Numbered from the stretch's first letter, positions 28,386 through 37,855 are shown. The stretch: 64,000 nucleotides of DNA from Hymenobacter telluris (GCF_017313265.1 NZ_JAFLQZ010000003.1:62001-126000); one strand, 5' to 3'. Made by a program: numbers and translations. The notes: generated by a model not told the origin, from the sequence alone.

Positions 28386-29449
28386 GAGAACAGGCTCAGA
28401 AAGTTCTGGCGGTTGGCCAGCACCGAATAGCGCTCTACTACCGTAGCACGCGCCGCTTCTCCCAGCCGAATGCGTAGTTCGGGGGTGAGCAGAAGCTGCT
28501 CCAGGGCTTCCCGCCATTCCGCAGCACTGCCGCACACATAGCCGTTCACACCGGACTGCACCAATTCTGTGTTCATCCCCACTGGCGACACCAGCGCCGG
28601 AATGCCCAAGGCCATGTATTGCAGAGCCTTGAACGCGCACTTGCCCTGCGCCCAGGGGTCGTCTTCGAGCGGCATAAGCCCGATGTGCAAGCCAGCCAGA
28701 TCTTCGATTTCGGTTTCCTTGCGCCACGGCTGAAACCGCAACGACTTCAGCGGCAACACCGGCGGCTGGTTGGAAATCACCCGGAACTCGAACGTGTAGC
28801 GGGTTTCCAACTCGGCCAGCACCGGCACAATCTGCTCGATATACTTTAAAGTGGAATGCGTACCGGTCCAGCCGATAACCAGCGGGCCGGGGGCCCGCTG
28901 GTCGCGGATGCGGTTGTGCAGGTGCTCGGTGTCAATGGTGGTGGGGTTCACTACGGCCGCGGGGTTGAACTGCAGGGCGTAGTGGCGCAGGTAGGCGTTG
29001 CCGCAGCTGATTTTATAAGCCCAGCGGCAGATACTGCCCACTTTATGGTGCCACTTCACGCCGGCCACTATTCGGTTGGCTTCCGACGTATTAGGAATCC
29101 AGATGGCGTCATCGAAGTCGTAAATGATTCGTTTTCGCAAAACCTTGGCAACAATCCACTCAAAGAATGGCGGCCCAATCGGCGACGCTTCGCGGTGGAT
29201 GAACACGTAGTCGTAGCCGGGCACCGTGAAGAGTAAGGCGGCCCGCCGCAAAAAACCACCAACAATACCTAAGGCCTTGGCTACCGTATGCCCGGGCTTG
29301 TAAAGAATAGCCCAGGTAGCATCAGACAGGAATGACACTAGCTGGTACGTATGCCCAGCTTCAGTGAGCAGGTCGAGATACTGCTCGAACCGAAACCGCT
29401 GCGACGGGGCCTTGCCAGGCGGGTAAGGAACCACAAAAAGAATGCGCAT
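28382..29449 (-). CDS. Glycosyltransferase, GT4-like
   Basis: 355 aa from ATG 29449 (MRILFVVPYPPGKAPSQRF). GT-B fold: N-terminal Rossmann region, then the donor domain with VIGWTGTHSTLKY (about 180-192) and LMPLEDDPWAQGKCAFKALQYMALGIP. The latter contains the acidic/lysine cluster and an EX7E-like substitute (KCAFKALQYM). It is the last gene of a seven-gene minus-strand operon starting at 35256. The sugar is unknown. Confidence 0.85.
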   Translation of the reverse strand: MRILFVVPYPPGKAPSQRFRFEQYLDLLTEAGHTYQLVSFLSDATWAILYKPGHTVAKALGIVGGFLRRAALLFTVPGYDYVFIHREASPIGPPFFEWIVAKVLRKRIIYDFDDAIWIPNTSEANRIVAGVKWHHKVGSICRWAYKISCGNAYLRHYALQFNPAAVVNPTTIDTEHLHNRIRDQRAPGPLVIGWTGTHSTLKYIEQIVPVLAELETRYTFEFRVISNQPPVLPLKSLRFQPWRKETEIEDLAGLHIGLMPLEDDPWAQGKCAFKALQYMALGIPALVSPVGMNTELVQSGVNGYVCGSAAEWREALEQLLLTPELRIRLGEAARATVVERYSVLANRQNFLSLFS

Positions 29450-29478
29450 ACGCGGCAGAGAGGCAAACAGAAAACAAA

Positions 29479-30612
29479 CTATACTATCTGGTAGAAACGC
29501 AACACCGCCCGAACGATGCATTGTTGCTGACTTTCTTCCAGTTCCGTGTACAAAGGTAGCCGAACCAGACAATCGGCGTAGTGCTCGGCCCAAGGCAATA
29601 GGCGGCCATCGTGGCGAGGGGCATAGTAGGGGCTGCTGTGCAGGGGCTGATAGTGGAAAATAGCGGTGATGCCTTGCTGCTTTAATTCGGCAATCAGGGC
29701 AGTGCGCTCTGCTAAGCTACGGCACACCAGATAGAACAAGTGGCCATTCTGGGTGGTGTAGTCGGGCACGAACGGCAACCGTACGCCGAGTTGCGCTAGC
29801 GGCTGCAATTCGGCGAAATACCGCGCCCAAATAGCTTGGCGGCGCTGCTGAATAATTTCCAGCTCTTCTAGCTGAGCCCACAAAAACGCCGCGTTTATTT
29901 CGGCGGGCAGAAATGAAGAGCCGACATCAACCCAACTGTATTTGGCTACTTCGCCCCGAAAGAAAGCGGCCCGGTTGGTGCCTTTTTCGCGCAGAATTTC
30001 GGCCCGTGCTATCAGCTGCGGTTCGTTTATTACCAGCATGCCCCCTTCGCCGCCGGCCGTCACGTTTTTGGTTTCGTGGAAAGAAAATGCGCCGAGTGCG
30101 CCGAGCGTACCAAGTGGCCGCCCCCGAAAACCGCCCCCGAGGGCCTGCGCCGCATCTTCTACCACTGCCAAGTGGTGGCGCTCTGCTACGGCGCGCACCG
30201 CATCCATGTCGCAGGCCAAACCGGCGTAGTGCACTGGCACAATGGCGCGGGTACGGGGCGTAACCAAGGTTTCCAGCTGTGCTGTATCGAAGGCCGGACC
30301 GTCGGCCGAGCTGTCAACAAAGATGAGTTTGGCCCCACGCAGAACAAAGGCCGTGGCCGTGGAGGAAAAGGTGAAGCTAGGGAGCAGTACTTCGTCGCCG
30401 GGCTGAAGGTCGAGTAGTAGGGCGGCTAGTTCCAGCGCGTCGGTACCCGAGGTGGTAAGCAGCACACGGGGCACACCCAACTGGTGCTGTAGCCACTCCT
30501 CGCACCGCCGGGTAAATATCCCGTCGCCGGAGAGCTTACCGGAACGCACGGCTTCCTCGATGTAGCGGGTTTCGGTGCCTATGAAGTACGGCTTGTTGAA
30601 CGGAATGAGCAT
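29479..30612 (-). CDS. dTDP-4-amino-4,6-dideoxygalactose transaminase (WecE/RffA-like)
   Basis: 377 aa from ATG 30612 (MLIPFNKPYFIGTE). PLP-dependent DegT-family enzyme: D153 in VVEDAAQALGG binds the pyridine N and K182 in FHETKN forms the Schiff base. Very close in pattern to WecE, including GEGGMLVIN and REKGTNRAAFFRG. Expected reaction: transfer of the amino group from glutamate to dTDP-4-keto-6-deoxy-D-glucose to give dTDP-Fuc4N. It sits next to a PglD/NeuD-like acyltransferase, giving a two-step amino-acylation pair. dTDP-glucose synthesis genes are not in the window. Confidence 0.85.
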   Translation of the reverse strand: MLIPFNKPYFIGTETRYIEEAVRSGKLSGDGIFTRRCEEWLQHQLGVPRVLLTTSGTDALELAALLLDLQPGDEVLLPSFTFSSTATAFVLRGAKLIFVDSSADGPAFDTAQLETLVTPRTRAIVPVHYAGLACDMDAVRAVAERHHLAVVEDAAQALGGGFRGRPLGTLGALGAFSFHETKNVTAGGEGGMLVINEPQLIARAEILREKGTNRAAFFRGEVAKYSWVDVGSSFLPAEINAAFLWAQLEELEIIQQRRQAIWARYFAELQPLAQLGVRLPFVPDYTTQNGHLFYLVCRSLAERTALIAELKQQGITAIFHYQPLHSSPYYAPRHDGRLLPWAEHYADCLVRLPLYTELEESQQQCIVRAVLRFYQIV

Positions 30613-30685
30613 AAGGCCAGCGTAAACCACCCGGAGGTAGGGCGGCAAAACTAGCAGGATTCCGGCGAATCAGGGTCTGGCGCTC

Positions 30686-31336
30686 TTACAGGGGAGGCGG
30701 CAGGGGCCGGGCAGGTACTCCTACGTAGGTGCCCGGCTCATCCAGGCTGCGCACCAGCACCGCCCCCGCCCCAGTGCGTACCTCAGCGGCCAGCGTAAGG
30801 CCATCCATAACGGTAGTACCGATGCCCAGAAAACACCGTTCTCCCACTCGCACCCGGCCTGCCAGGCGCACGCCCGGCGCCAGCATGCTGTGCGCGCCCA
30901 CCCGAGTGTCGTGGGCTATAATGCAGCCGGGGTACAGAAATACGTTGGGCTCAAGCTGCACATTCAAATCGAGCACGCAGCCCGGCGAGATAAATACGCC
31001 GGGCTGAAGCACGGCACTGGCATCCACGTAGGCCGCCGGATGCACGAATTGAGCAAACGGGATGCCGGCCGCCATGAGTTCGTTGAATACCTGCTGCCGA
31101 TAAGCCATGTGCTGATACCCGATGCCCAGCAGCAACTCCTTGAACTGGCCCGCTGCATAGGCTGCTTCCACTTCGGCCATCGTTCCTAATACAGGCTCAG
31201 GACTGATAGTTTCCGTTGCCCAGTCGTCGAAAAAACCCGCCACCAGCCAGCCATCGGTCTGCCGCAGGTGTTGCGCTATTTGCTGCCCCATAGCGCCAGC
31301 CCCAAGTATGGCCGTACGGCGTGGTAGATGCGGCAT
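30686..31336 (-). CDS. PglD/NeuD-like sugar acyltransferase
   Basis: 216 aa. The N-terminal Rossmann-like half has AILGAGAMGQQIAQHL (about 9-24). It is followed by left-handed beta-helix hexapeptide repeats (about 95-205), such as VFISPGCVLDLNVQ, VFLYPGCIIAHDT and CFLGIGTTVMDG. The IAHDTRVG histidine is the likely catalytic base. The family N-acetylates 4-amino sugars on nucleotide-sugar substrates. It probably acts on the product of the adjacent transaminase. Confidence 0.82.
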   Translation of the reverse strand: MPHLPRRTAILGAGAMGQQIAQHLRQTDGWLVAGFFDDWATETISPEPVLGTMAEVEAAYAAGQFKELLLGIGYQHMAYRQQVFNELMAAGIPFAQFVHPAAYVDASAVLQPGVFISPGCVLDLNVQLEPNVFLYPGCIIAHDTRVGAHSMLAPGVRLAGRVRVGERCFLGIGTTVMDGLTLAAEVRTGAGAVLVRSLDEPGTYVGVPARPLPPPL

Positions 31337-31399
31337 AGGGAAAGGAATTATAATGCGGACAAGTGTTTTGCAACGAAAAAGGCAGCCTGCACTGGCAAA

Positions 31400-32347
31400 C
31401 TATTCCAGCGTTTCGGCCTCTATAAAATCGGGGCGACGAGTGGTTTTGAGGTTGATGCGGTGAATGTACTCGCCCAAAATACCCATGCCTAGCAGCAACA
31501 GCCCTACCCCTATTCCAATAGCCACAATAAGTGAGGCAAAGCCCGGCAGCAAGTCGTTGTAGAGCAGCTTACGCAACAAGATGTAGCTGGAATACAGCGT
31601 GGTAAGCACAAACACCAACAACGACGCATACGACAGCAACCGCACCGGCACATCGGAAAAGGTGACGAAGATATTGATGGAGTGCCTTATCAATCGGCCC
31701 AACGTGTAGCTGCTGCGGCCCGTCGAGCGTGGTTGATGCGTTACGGGCACGCTGCCTACGCTGCTCGTTACCCAGGTCAGGTAGCCATCCAGAAATGTGT
31801 AGGAGTTGCGCATGCTCAGGCAATGCCGGGCTACCTCGGTTTTTAGCAGGCGAAATGCAGAATAATCGGGGTGCAGCTCCGGGATGCCCAGGCGCAGCAT
31901 CTGCCGCAGCAGACCCGATGTAAGGTTGCGCCAGCCAGCGTGCTGCCGCACGGCGTAGCAGCCATACACCACGTCGAAATTTCCTTCCACCTGCCGCTGA
32001 ATCAGCTGGGTAATGTCGGCCGGCACGTGCTGCAAATCTTCGTCGAGCGTAACAATGAACCGCCCCGTGGCGTGCCGGAAACCGCAAAGCAGCGCGTTGT
32101 GCTGCCCGAAGTTGCGCGAGAGCCGGATGAGCTTCACGGTAGCCGCGCCTAGTTCCTGCCGCAGCTGCTGCATTACCTCCCAGGCCTCCGGGTGGCCACC
32201 ATCGTGCACCAGAATCAGCTCATACGAATAGCCCGCTTCCTTGAAAAACGCCCGCACCTGCTCCGCCAACGGCCGCAGGGTTTCCTGGCCCTGAAAAACG
32301 GGCACCACCACGGAATAGTCGAGCGAGTGTGTGGAGCTGGTATTCAT
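31400..32347 (-). CDS. GT2 glycosyltransferase with C-terminal membrane helices
   Basis: 315 aa. The GT-A domain has VVVPVFQGQETL (about 11-22), the DEDL motif (about 97-100, TLDEDLQHVP) and QHNALLCGF. Two transmembrane helices close the protein (about 235-255 and 270-290). This is the polyprenyl-phosphate glycosyltransferase layout (DPM1/ArnC-like), which passes sugars from nucleotide to lipid carriers. It overlaps the upstream WbqC-like gene by 4 nt (ATGA). Confidence 0.88.
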   Translation of the reverse strand: MNTSSTHSLDYSVVVPVFQGQETLRPLAEQVRAFFKEAGYSYELILVHDGGHPEAWEVMQQLRQELGAATVKLIRLSRNFGQHNALLCGFRHATGRFIVTLDEDLQHVPADITQLIQRQVEGNFDVVYGCYAVRQHAGWRNLTSGLLRQMLRLGIPELHPDYSAFRLLKTEVARHCLSMRNSYTFLDGYLTWVTSSVGSVPVTHQPRSTGRSSYTLGRLIRHSINIFVTFSDVPVRLLSYASLLVFVLTTLYSSYILLRKLLYNDLLPGFASLIVAIGIGVGLLLLGMGILGEYIHRINLKTTRRPDFIEAETLE

Positions 32348-33081
32348 TGTATTTCAGTGGCCACTGCCTGACCGGCTTTCCATACGTATTGCGCCGCCGC
32401 TGGCCCCATGTTAAACAACACATCTACAATGGATACCGCCGGCTCAAACGGCCCGCCGTGTACTTGCGGGTACGTGGGGTAGCCGGCATACTCCATCCAG
32501 CTTACCCCGATACCTGCTTTCGTCAGCTGTTCTTCGGCCAGGTACTGCCGCGCGGCCGGCCCCGACAGGTAGCTGTTACCGCCTACCGCCTGCACCAACT
32601 GCACCAGCCGGGTGCTCCGATCAGCAGTAGGATCGTAGGCGTAGTCGGAACAGCGGCTGATGCGGGTGCGGATGCCCAGCTTGTCACAGATGGCAGTAAG
32701 GAACAGCACGTTGATATCGGTTAGATACTCCAGCTCAGCCGCTTGGGCATATAAGTCGGCTAACACCTCACGCCCAAACTGAAAATGCGAGGCCCGCGCG
32801 TATGCCTGGCTAAGGGTGCGCCAATGCTTATCAGCCCAGCGGCGGTCCATCACCTGCGTGTCGCGGATGCGCTGCTGGAGCGTGTTACGGCGTACCGGCA
32901 CAGTTAACCACTGCGTGCCGTGCGCCGTGCGGATACGGTTCCGGTTGCGCCAGTCGTTTTTGGTGTACTGCATATCGTCGTACACAATAAACTCATCGAC
33001 GCTGGCAATCAAATCGAAGTATCCCCGCCACGGTAAGTAGTTGGATTGCAGAACAGCAACTTTCTTGAGTAGCTCGGGCAT
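32344..33081 (-). CDS. WbqC-family protein
   Basis: 245 aa. The diagnostic N-terminus KKVAVLQSNYLPWRGYFD followed by DEFIVYDDMQYTKNDWRNRN places it in the WbqC family. That family is found in polysaccharide loci and is of uncertain biochemical role; members have been proposed to modify aminosugars. It overlaps the downstream GT2 gene by 4 nt and follows the GT4 gene with a 26-nt gap, so it is in the same transcript. Confidence 0.85.
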   Translation of the reverse strand: MPELLKKVAVLQSNYLPWRGYFDLIASVDEFIVYDDMQYTKNDWRNRNRIRTAHGTQWLTVPVRRNTLQQRIRDTQVMDRRWADKHWRTLSQAYARASHFQFGREVLADLYAQAAELEYLTDINVLFLTAICDKLGIRTRISRCSDYAYDPTADRSTRLVQLVQAVGGNSYLSGPAARQYLAEEQLTKAGIGVSWMEYAGYPTYPQVHGGPFEPAVSIVDVLFNMGPAAAQYVWKAGQAVATEIQ

Positions 33082-33107
33082 CGTTTAGCAACTAGGCGTG
33101 GCGGATT

Positions 33108-34328
33108 TTACGCCGTTTGGCTGGCCAGGGGCAATAGTAGCTGTTCGTACGCTTCCTGCGCCCTGGCCACCGTACGGTGCCGCACCGCCAACTCCCGAAT
33201 ATCAACCCGATACTTGGGCTGCTGCAACAGCGTTGAAATCTGCTGCAAGGCAGCGGGCACGGTAGCGGGCCGTTCGAGGTTGAAGATAGCGCCGCCGCCT
33301 TCCTGCTGAATAATGTCGCTGTCGTCGCCGACGCCTTCGGTAAGCAGCACCGGCAGGCCAGCCGCCCAATATTCGCCTACTTTGATGGGTGAGCAAAACC
33401 GGCGGCACTCGGCAGGCTTGATGGTGGCGAAGGCGAAATCAGCCGCCGACAAATACCCCGGCACTTCGGCGTGGGGCGCTTTGGTCACGAACACCTGCTC
33501 GGGGCCGAAACCTACTTTGGCCAGCTTGGCGCGCACTTCCGCTTCGGGGTTGGGCGTGAGTACCAGCAAGCGGAACTGCGGCCCGAAATGCGCGGCAGCA
33601 TCCCGGAACAGGTCGAAGGCTTCGGCATCGTAGTAGATGTCGCCGAACTTGCCCACGTAGATACCAACCGGCGCGGCTTGGTTGATGCCCAACCGGGCGC
33701 GCACTTGTTGCCGGCGGGTGGGGTCGAAGCTGAAATCGGGCACGTTTACGGAGCAGGGCACCGTTACGATGCGCGGCGCAGGCACGCCCTCCTGCACCAG
33801 CTGGCGCCGGTAGTTTTCGGCCACCGGCATGAGGCCCACGGCCAACTGCTTTTGCTTTTTTTCCCAATACCGCTGAAACAGATACCGAGGGTCATAGCTT
33901 TTCCACACCCCCGATTCCAGCATGTAGTCGGCGTGCGGCTCGAATGATTCTACCAGGAAAGGCGTCTTGGTTTTCTTCCACACCAGATACGCCAGTGCCC
34001 CGGCCGGTGCGCCCCGGCCCAACAGCACATCAATACGGTGCGCTTTCACCAACGCAATCAACTCGTTAGGAAAACGCACGAAGTCGTCGATTTTGTTGAG
34101 CAGCAACGGCTGGTTCTGCCGGCTGCGGAGCGGCGCAAACGTAATTTTATCGGTGACGAAACCTGGTGCAAAGCGTAGTTCCCGGCTGGCGCTAGCCCCC
34201 CGTTCAATCGTTACGAATAGGATGCGCTTGATTTCGGGTGTTTCCTGAAGCAGGCGCAGATGTGGAAATACCGTGGAAACCGTAAGCCCGTCTTCAAGGC
34301 CCCAATAACTTAGAAAAAGCAGATTCAT
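33108..34328 (-). CDS. Glycosyltransferase, GT4-like
   Basis: 406 aa, GT-B fold. The donor domain carries VGIYVGKFGDIYYD (about 222-235), LTPNPEAEVR and SPIKVGEYWAAGLPVLLT near residue 335, in which K-E spaced residues take the place of the usual EX7E. There is no membrane segment. Third gene from the operon's 3'-to-5' promoter end; the operon begins with the GT2 at 35256. Sugar unknown. Confidence 0.85.
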   Translation of the reverse strand: MNLLFLSYWGLEDGLTVSTVFPHLRLLQETPEIKRILFVTIERGASASRELRFAPGFVTDKITFAPLRSRQNQPLLLNKIDDFVRFPNELIALVKAHRIDVLLGRGAPAGALAYLVWKKTKTPFLVESFEPHADYMLESGVWKSYDPRYLFQRYWEKKQKQLAVGLMPVAENYRRQLVQEGVPAPRIVTVPCSVNVPDFSFDPTRRQQVRARLGINQAAPVGIYVGKFGDIYYDAEAFDLFRDAAAHFGPQFRLLVLTPNPEAEVRAKLAKVGFGPEQVFVTKAPHAEVPGYLSAADFAFATIKPAECRRFCSPIKVGEYWAAGLPVLLTEGVGDDSDIIQQEGGGAIFNLERPATVPAALQQISTLLQQPKYRVDIRELAVRHRTVARAQEAYEQLLLPLASQTA

Positions 34329-34353
34329 TAGCGGAGTATCGTAGAGTCAGTTG

Positions 34354-35256
34354 CTAGCCGCGCAGTCCTTTCAGCCGGCCAATAAGCTGCGGCCCCGCCA
34401 GAATACGGCCAGCCAGCGGCAGCGCCTTGCGCAAGGGCAGCCGGGGCCAGGCCCGCCGCAAGAACCCGATGGCCTGGGTCCGGTTGCTATCAGCGTAGGC
34501 ATGAATGGCGCACAGATAATAAATATGCCCTTGGAGCTGCCGGTTTTGGGCGGTGGTAAGCCGCACATGCGTGTTTACCCAGTCTGTAAGCTTCAGCCAG
34601 CGCCGGATCAGGCCCTGGTTGTCAGCGCGCATCGAGCGGCCGTCGTGGTCGTTCATGGTCAGCGTTACGGCATCCACGAGGTACACCGAGTCGTGCTGCG
34701 TGTTTTCCAGCATGAACATCCAGTCCTCTACGGCGGCAAACGTACGGTCTTCCTCGAACCGCTTCAGTTCCGGGTTCTGGCGGCGCACACAAATGTTGCA
34801 AGCCAGCGCGTTGCCGCTCAGAAAAAAATCGAGCCCGTAGCGGCCGGCCGGCAACGGAGCCAGGTCGCTGGCGCTGCGCTGCCCGTTGCGGTTGAAATCG
34901 AACTTGGTGGCAATGAAATTGGGCTGGTTTTGTGCCTGAATGGCCTCGTGCAGCGTGGCCAGGTGCGTCGGATGCAACAAGTCGTCGGAATCCAGAAACA
35001 GGGCGTACTCGCCTTGGGCCCGCGCCAGCCCGTAGTTGCGGGCCAGGCCCCGCTCGCCGTTGGCCTTAGCATAGTAGTGCAGGCGCGGGTCGGGCAACTG
35101 GCGCACTACGTTGGCGGTGTTGTCTTTGCTGCCATCATCCACCACAATAATTTCAAACGCAGTAAACGTTTGAGCCAAGACCGAGCGTAACGTATCGGCA
35201 ATGAAACCGGCGCGGTTGTAGGTGGGAATGATAACGCTGAAAAACGGAGTAGGCAT
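34354..35256 (-). CDS. GT2 glycosyltransferase
   Basis: 300 aa. GT-A signature SVIIPTYNRAGFIADTL near residue 7, DDGSKDNT at about 40, and the metal-binding D-S-D-D at about 92-95 (LFLDSDDLLH). No membrane helix. First gene of the seven-gene minus operon (35256 down to 28382), with a promoter box 82 nt upstream at 35338-35345. Acceptor and donor are unknown. Confidence 0.9.
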   Translation of the reverse strand: MPTPFFSVIIPTYNRAGFIADTLRSVLAQTFTAFEIIVVDDGSKDNTANVVRQLPDPRLHYYAKANGERGLARNYGLARAQGEYALFLDSDDLLHPTHLATLHEAIQAQNQPNFIATKFDFNRNGQRSASDLAPLPAGRYGLDFFLSGNALACNICVRRQNPELKRFEEDRTFAAVEDWMFMLENTQHDSVYLVDAVTLTMNDHDGRSMRADNQGLIRRWLKLTDWVNTHVRLTTAQNRQLQGHIYYLCAIHAYADSNRTQAIGFLRRAWPRLPLRKALPLAGRILAGPQLIGRLKGLRG

Positions 35257-35337
35257 GCCGGCTAGTTGAGAATCGGGCTCGAAAGCTCATGCCGCCGCAG
35301 CTATTCTGCGCTTCATCAAGCTTTCCAGACTGGACTG

Positions 35338-35345
35338 CAAAGGTA
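35338..35345 (-). promoter_or_regulatory. TACCTTTG -7 box for the seven-gene operon
   Basis: Minus-strand TACCTTTG. It sits back-to-back with a plus-strand TACCTTTG at 35399-35406, forming a divergent promoter region for two glycan transcription units. Confidence 0.5.
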
Positions 35346-35398
35346 GCCGGACTTTGGCTATCCATAGCCGGAACCTGGGTTGTTGGCAGGCCAGCCGG

Positions 35399-35406
35399 TA
35401 CCTTTG
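35399..35406 (+). promoter_or_regulatory. TACCTTTG -7 box for the GT11/GT23-like gene
   Basis: Plus-strand TACCTTTG, 43 nt upstream of the start at 35449. TTG triplets lie 13-16 nt upstream of it, slightly closer than ideal. Confidence 0.45.
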
Positions 35407-35448
35407 CCCATGATTTTACTCGGCAGCCTGCCTTAACTTCTTTTCCTG

Positions 35449-36414
35449 ATGACGACCGAAGAGTGGCTCGATAGATATTATAGCCTCAACAATTCTTTTA
35501 AGAAACGGCTGGTATTCCGTTTAGGCGTTGATTCCGGGTTTTTCTCGGAATACAACAACATGATTCTGGCGCTACTATACTGCCTGAAATACGGCATTCG
35601 GTTCGAGCTGTATTCTGATCATACCCATTTTGCGTTGCGCGACGGCTGGAACGACTTTTTTGCTCCTTTCAAGTCCGTAAATACCCAACGCATCAACAAA
35701 GACTATAATTTACGGCCCTACATAATCGAGGAAAGCAAGGAAGCGCCTTTGCAGAAAACGGTAAAGTACACCTACATAAAGCGAGCCTACCAACTCTTGT
35801 TCGGGGTTGATTACATGACCCAGGATTTATGGCCTCACCATCGAGACCAAGCCTTCGCGCAGGCCACTTTTGATATTCCAGAGCTGGGCTTTCATCAGAC
35901 GCCTCTACTGGAAGCCACCCAGCAGGTTATTAAAGCGCTGTGGCACTATAATGAGCAGAGCGCGCCGTTGGTGGCGTCCTTCCTCGATACCCTGCAACTT
36001 CCCGCCGAATACATCAGCCTGCACGTACGCGCCGGCGACAAATTCACGGAAACTGAGATGTACGACTTCAGTGAGTACATGATTCCGGCGGCCCGTTTTT
36101 CCCGCAATCAAGAAGCGTTTATTCTCACCGATGACTATACCGTCATAGAGCAGCTCCAGGTGCAATATCCGGCCTGGCGATTTCACACCTTGTGCGCGCC
36201 TACCGAGCGCGGCTACTTCCACCGCGACTTTGTGAAGCAGGACAAGCAGTTTAAGTACATGCAACATTTGAAGCTATTTGCCAACATGGACGTCTGCGCT
36301 GGCTCCACCAAATTTATTGGCACTTACAGCTCCAATCCTGGCATGTACATGGGGATGCGCATTGGGCCAGAGCGGTGCTTCTGCCTGGATTTCGACAAGT
36401 GGCTGATTTGGTGA
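35449..36414 (+). CDS. GT11/GT23-like (fucosyltransferase-fold) glycosyltransferase
   Basis: 321 aa. The key motif H192-V-R-A-G-D-K (ISLHVRAGDK) is the nucleotide-binding HxRxGDK motif of GDP-fucose-type glycosyltransferases with GT-B fold. It is followed by FILTDDY (about 225) and FIGTYSSNPGMYMG (about 288-301), the usual peptide motifs II/III. N-terminal FFSEYNNMILAL matches the glycine/asparagine loop of family 11. It is the only plus-strand gene within the locus, divergent from the big operon. Fucose transfer is an inference from the motifs and the GDP-fucose genes nearby. Confidence 0.7.
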   Translation: MTTEEWLDRYYSLNNSFKKRLVFRLGVDSGFFSEYNNMILALLYCLKYGIRFELYSDHTHFALRDGWNDFFAPFKSVNTQRINKDYNLRPYIIEESKEAPLQKTVKYTYIKRAYQLLFGVDYMTQDLWPHHRDQAFAQATFDIPELGFHQTPLLEATQQVIKALWHYNEQSAPLVASFLDTLQLPAEYISLHVRAGDKFTETEMYDFSEYMIPAARFSRNQEAFILTDDYTVIEQLQVQYPAWRFHTLCAPTERGYFHRDFVKQDKQFKYMQHLKLFANMDVCAGSTKFIGTYSSNPGMYMGMRIGPERCFCLDFDKWLIW

Positions 36415-36432
36415 GGCCCTGGCTGGTCTTAT

Positions 36433-37836
36433 CTAAGCGCCCCCTACCAGTTGCTCCATTATGGCTCGTATGCCCCACAGGAACGCCAGCGTGGCCAACA
36501 CCAGTGCTATGCTGCGCGCAGCCAGCCTAAGCACCGGCAGCTTCAACAGATACAGGATGTTCATATCCACCAAGAAGGTAACCACCAGGCTACTCAGCCC
36601 GAAGAGCAGCATCCCCAGGTTCAGGTTGTGGTTAACTATGCCAATCAACAAACTGGCCGCCCGAACCAGTACCAGCAGGGCCGTACCAGCCAAGGCCAAC
36701 CGCTGTCGGTGCAGCACCGCGTACACCGGGCTGGTGGCATACGAGGCCAGCCTAAACACATAGTAGTAGCCCAGGTACCCAGTAAAGACGCCTGCCTGCT
36801 CCCACTTGGCCCCAAACACAAAGCCAAATATCCAGTCGCCGAACACGGTGATAATGCCAAAGGGCAGCAAGCCCAGGTAAAACAGCCGGTTGTAGAGGTC
36901 GAGGCAAATGTGCCGAAGGCGCGCGGGTTCCTGCTGGTAGGTTTCGGTGGCTTTTTGCAGAAACACCGGGGCCACCGCATTGCCAATCAGGTTGAGGGGA
37001 AGCTCCAGCAAGCTAGTGGAAAAGGCGTACAGCCCGACGGCCCCGGCACCAAAACCCGTAGTCAGAAAGAAGATGGGTAGCTGCCCGGCCAAGTTACTGA
37101 GGTAAGCCGTCGGCATCACATAGAAGGGGTATTCCCGGTACTGCCAAGCCACTGCCTTAATCCGGACCCACGAAAACGGGCGTCGCACCTCGTGCAGCTG
37201 CCGGTGGATGCCGCTGAACAGCATACTGCCAAACATAGTGAGCTTGGCAAACAGGTCGCCCAGCAGTAGGCCGCCCACTGGCCCATTACCCAGCCACCCT
37301 ACGCCCAGGGTGAGGCTGCGGCCCGCTACAGCCGTTGCCACGTCAATACCCGCGCGCTTCTTGAAATCCTTGGTGCGCAGGTACCACGCACTCATCACTA
37401 CGTTCAGGTTGAAGACGAATACCGCAAACGGAATAACGTAAAACCACCCGCCCAGCGCCTCGGCCTTCAGCCAGCGCAGCAACGGCTCATGCAGCAGCCC
37501 GAAAGCCAGCAGCATTCCTATCAGCGCCACCACGCTCAGTAGCACCGTCAACTGCACCAAGGCCAGAAATCGGCTACGCTGCCGCGGCAACAGAAAAGCC
37601 GGCGCGTACCCCAGCGTAGAGAACAAACTAACGTTGCTGACAATAGCGTTGAATACTGCGAATAGCCCGTAGCTCTGCGGTTCGTACAGCCGCGTCATAA
37701 TGGGAGATACAGCGAAGCCCAGCACCGCCACTGCTGCCGTGCCAGAAAAGGTAATGGCAAAATTCTGCGCGAATGAGCCCTTCTGTCGCAATTGCCTAAT
37801 GCTGGCGTCCACCGTGTGCCGAAGGCGCTTATACAT
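36433..37836 (-). CDS. Oligosaccharide flippase, Wzx-like
   Basis: 467 aa from ATG 37836 (an upstream TTG would add 6 residues). About 12-14 transmembrane helices. The N-terminal NFAITFSGTAAVAVLGFAVSPIMTRLYEPQSYGLF is typical of polysaccharide-flippase (MATE/PST) proteins. It would move lipid-linked repeat units across the inner membrane. It is convergent with the GT11/GT23-like gene, 18 nt apart with no visible terminator between, and is separated from gmd by a terminator hairpin. Confidence 0.9.
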   Translation of the reverse strand: MYKRLRHTVDASIRQLRQKGSFAQNFAITFSGTAAVAVLGFAVSPIMTRLYEPQSYGLFAVFNAIVSNVSLFSTLGYAPAFLLPRQRSRFLALVQLTVLLSVVALIGMLLAFGLLHEPLLRWLKAEALGGWFYVIPFAVFVFNLNVVMSAWYLRTKDFKKRAGIDVATAVAGRSLTLGVGWLGNGPVGGLLLGDLFAKLTMFGSMLFSGIHRQLHEVRRPFSWVRIKAVAWQYREYPFYVMPTAYLSNLAGQLPIFFLTTGFGAGAVGLYAFSTSLLELPLNLIGNAVAPVFLQKATETYQQEPARLRHICLDLYNRLFYLGLLPFGIITVFGDWIFGFVFGAKWEQAGVFTGYLGYYYVFRLASYATSPVYAVLHRQRLALAGTALLVLVRAASLLIGIVNHNLNLGMLLFGLSSLVVTFLVDMNILYLLKLPVLRLAARSIALVLATLAFLWGIRAIMEQLVGGA

Positions 37837-37855
37837 GCGGGAGGGATATAACAAA

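Noticed and set aside
34351-35190. 279-aa plus-strand open frame opposite the GT2 at 34354
   Set aside because: Shadow of the GT2, whose GT-A motifs are intact.
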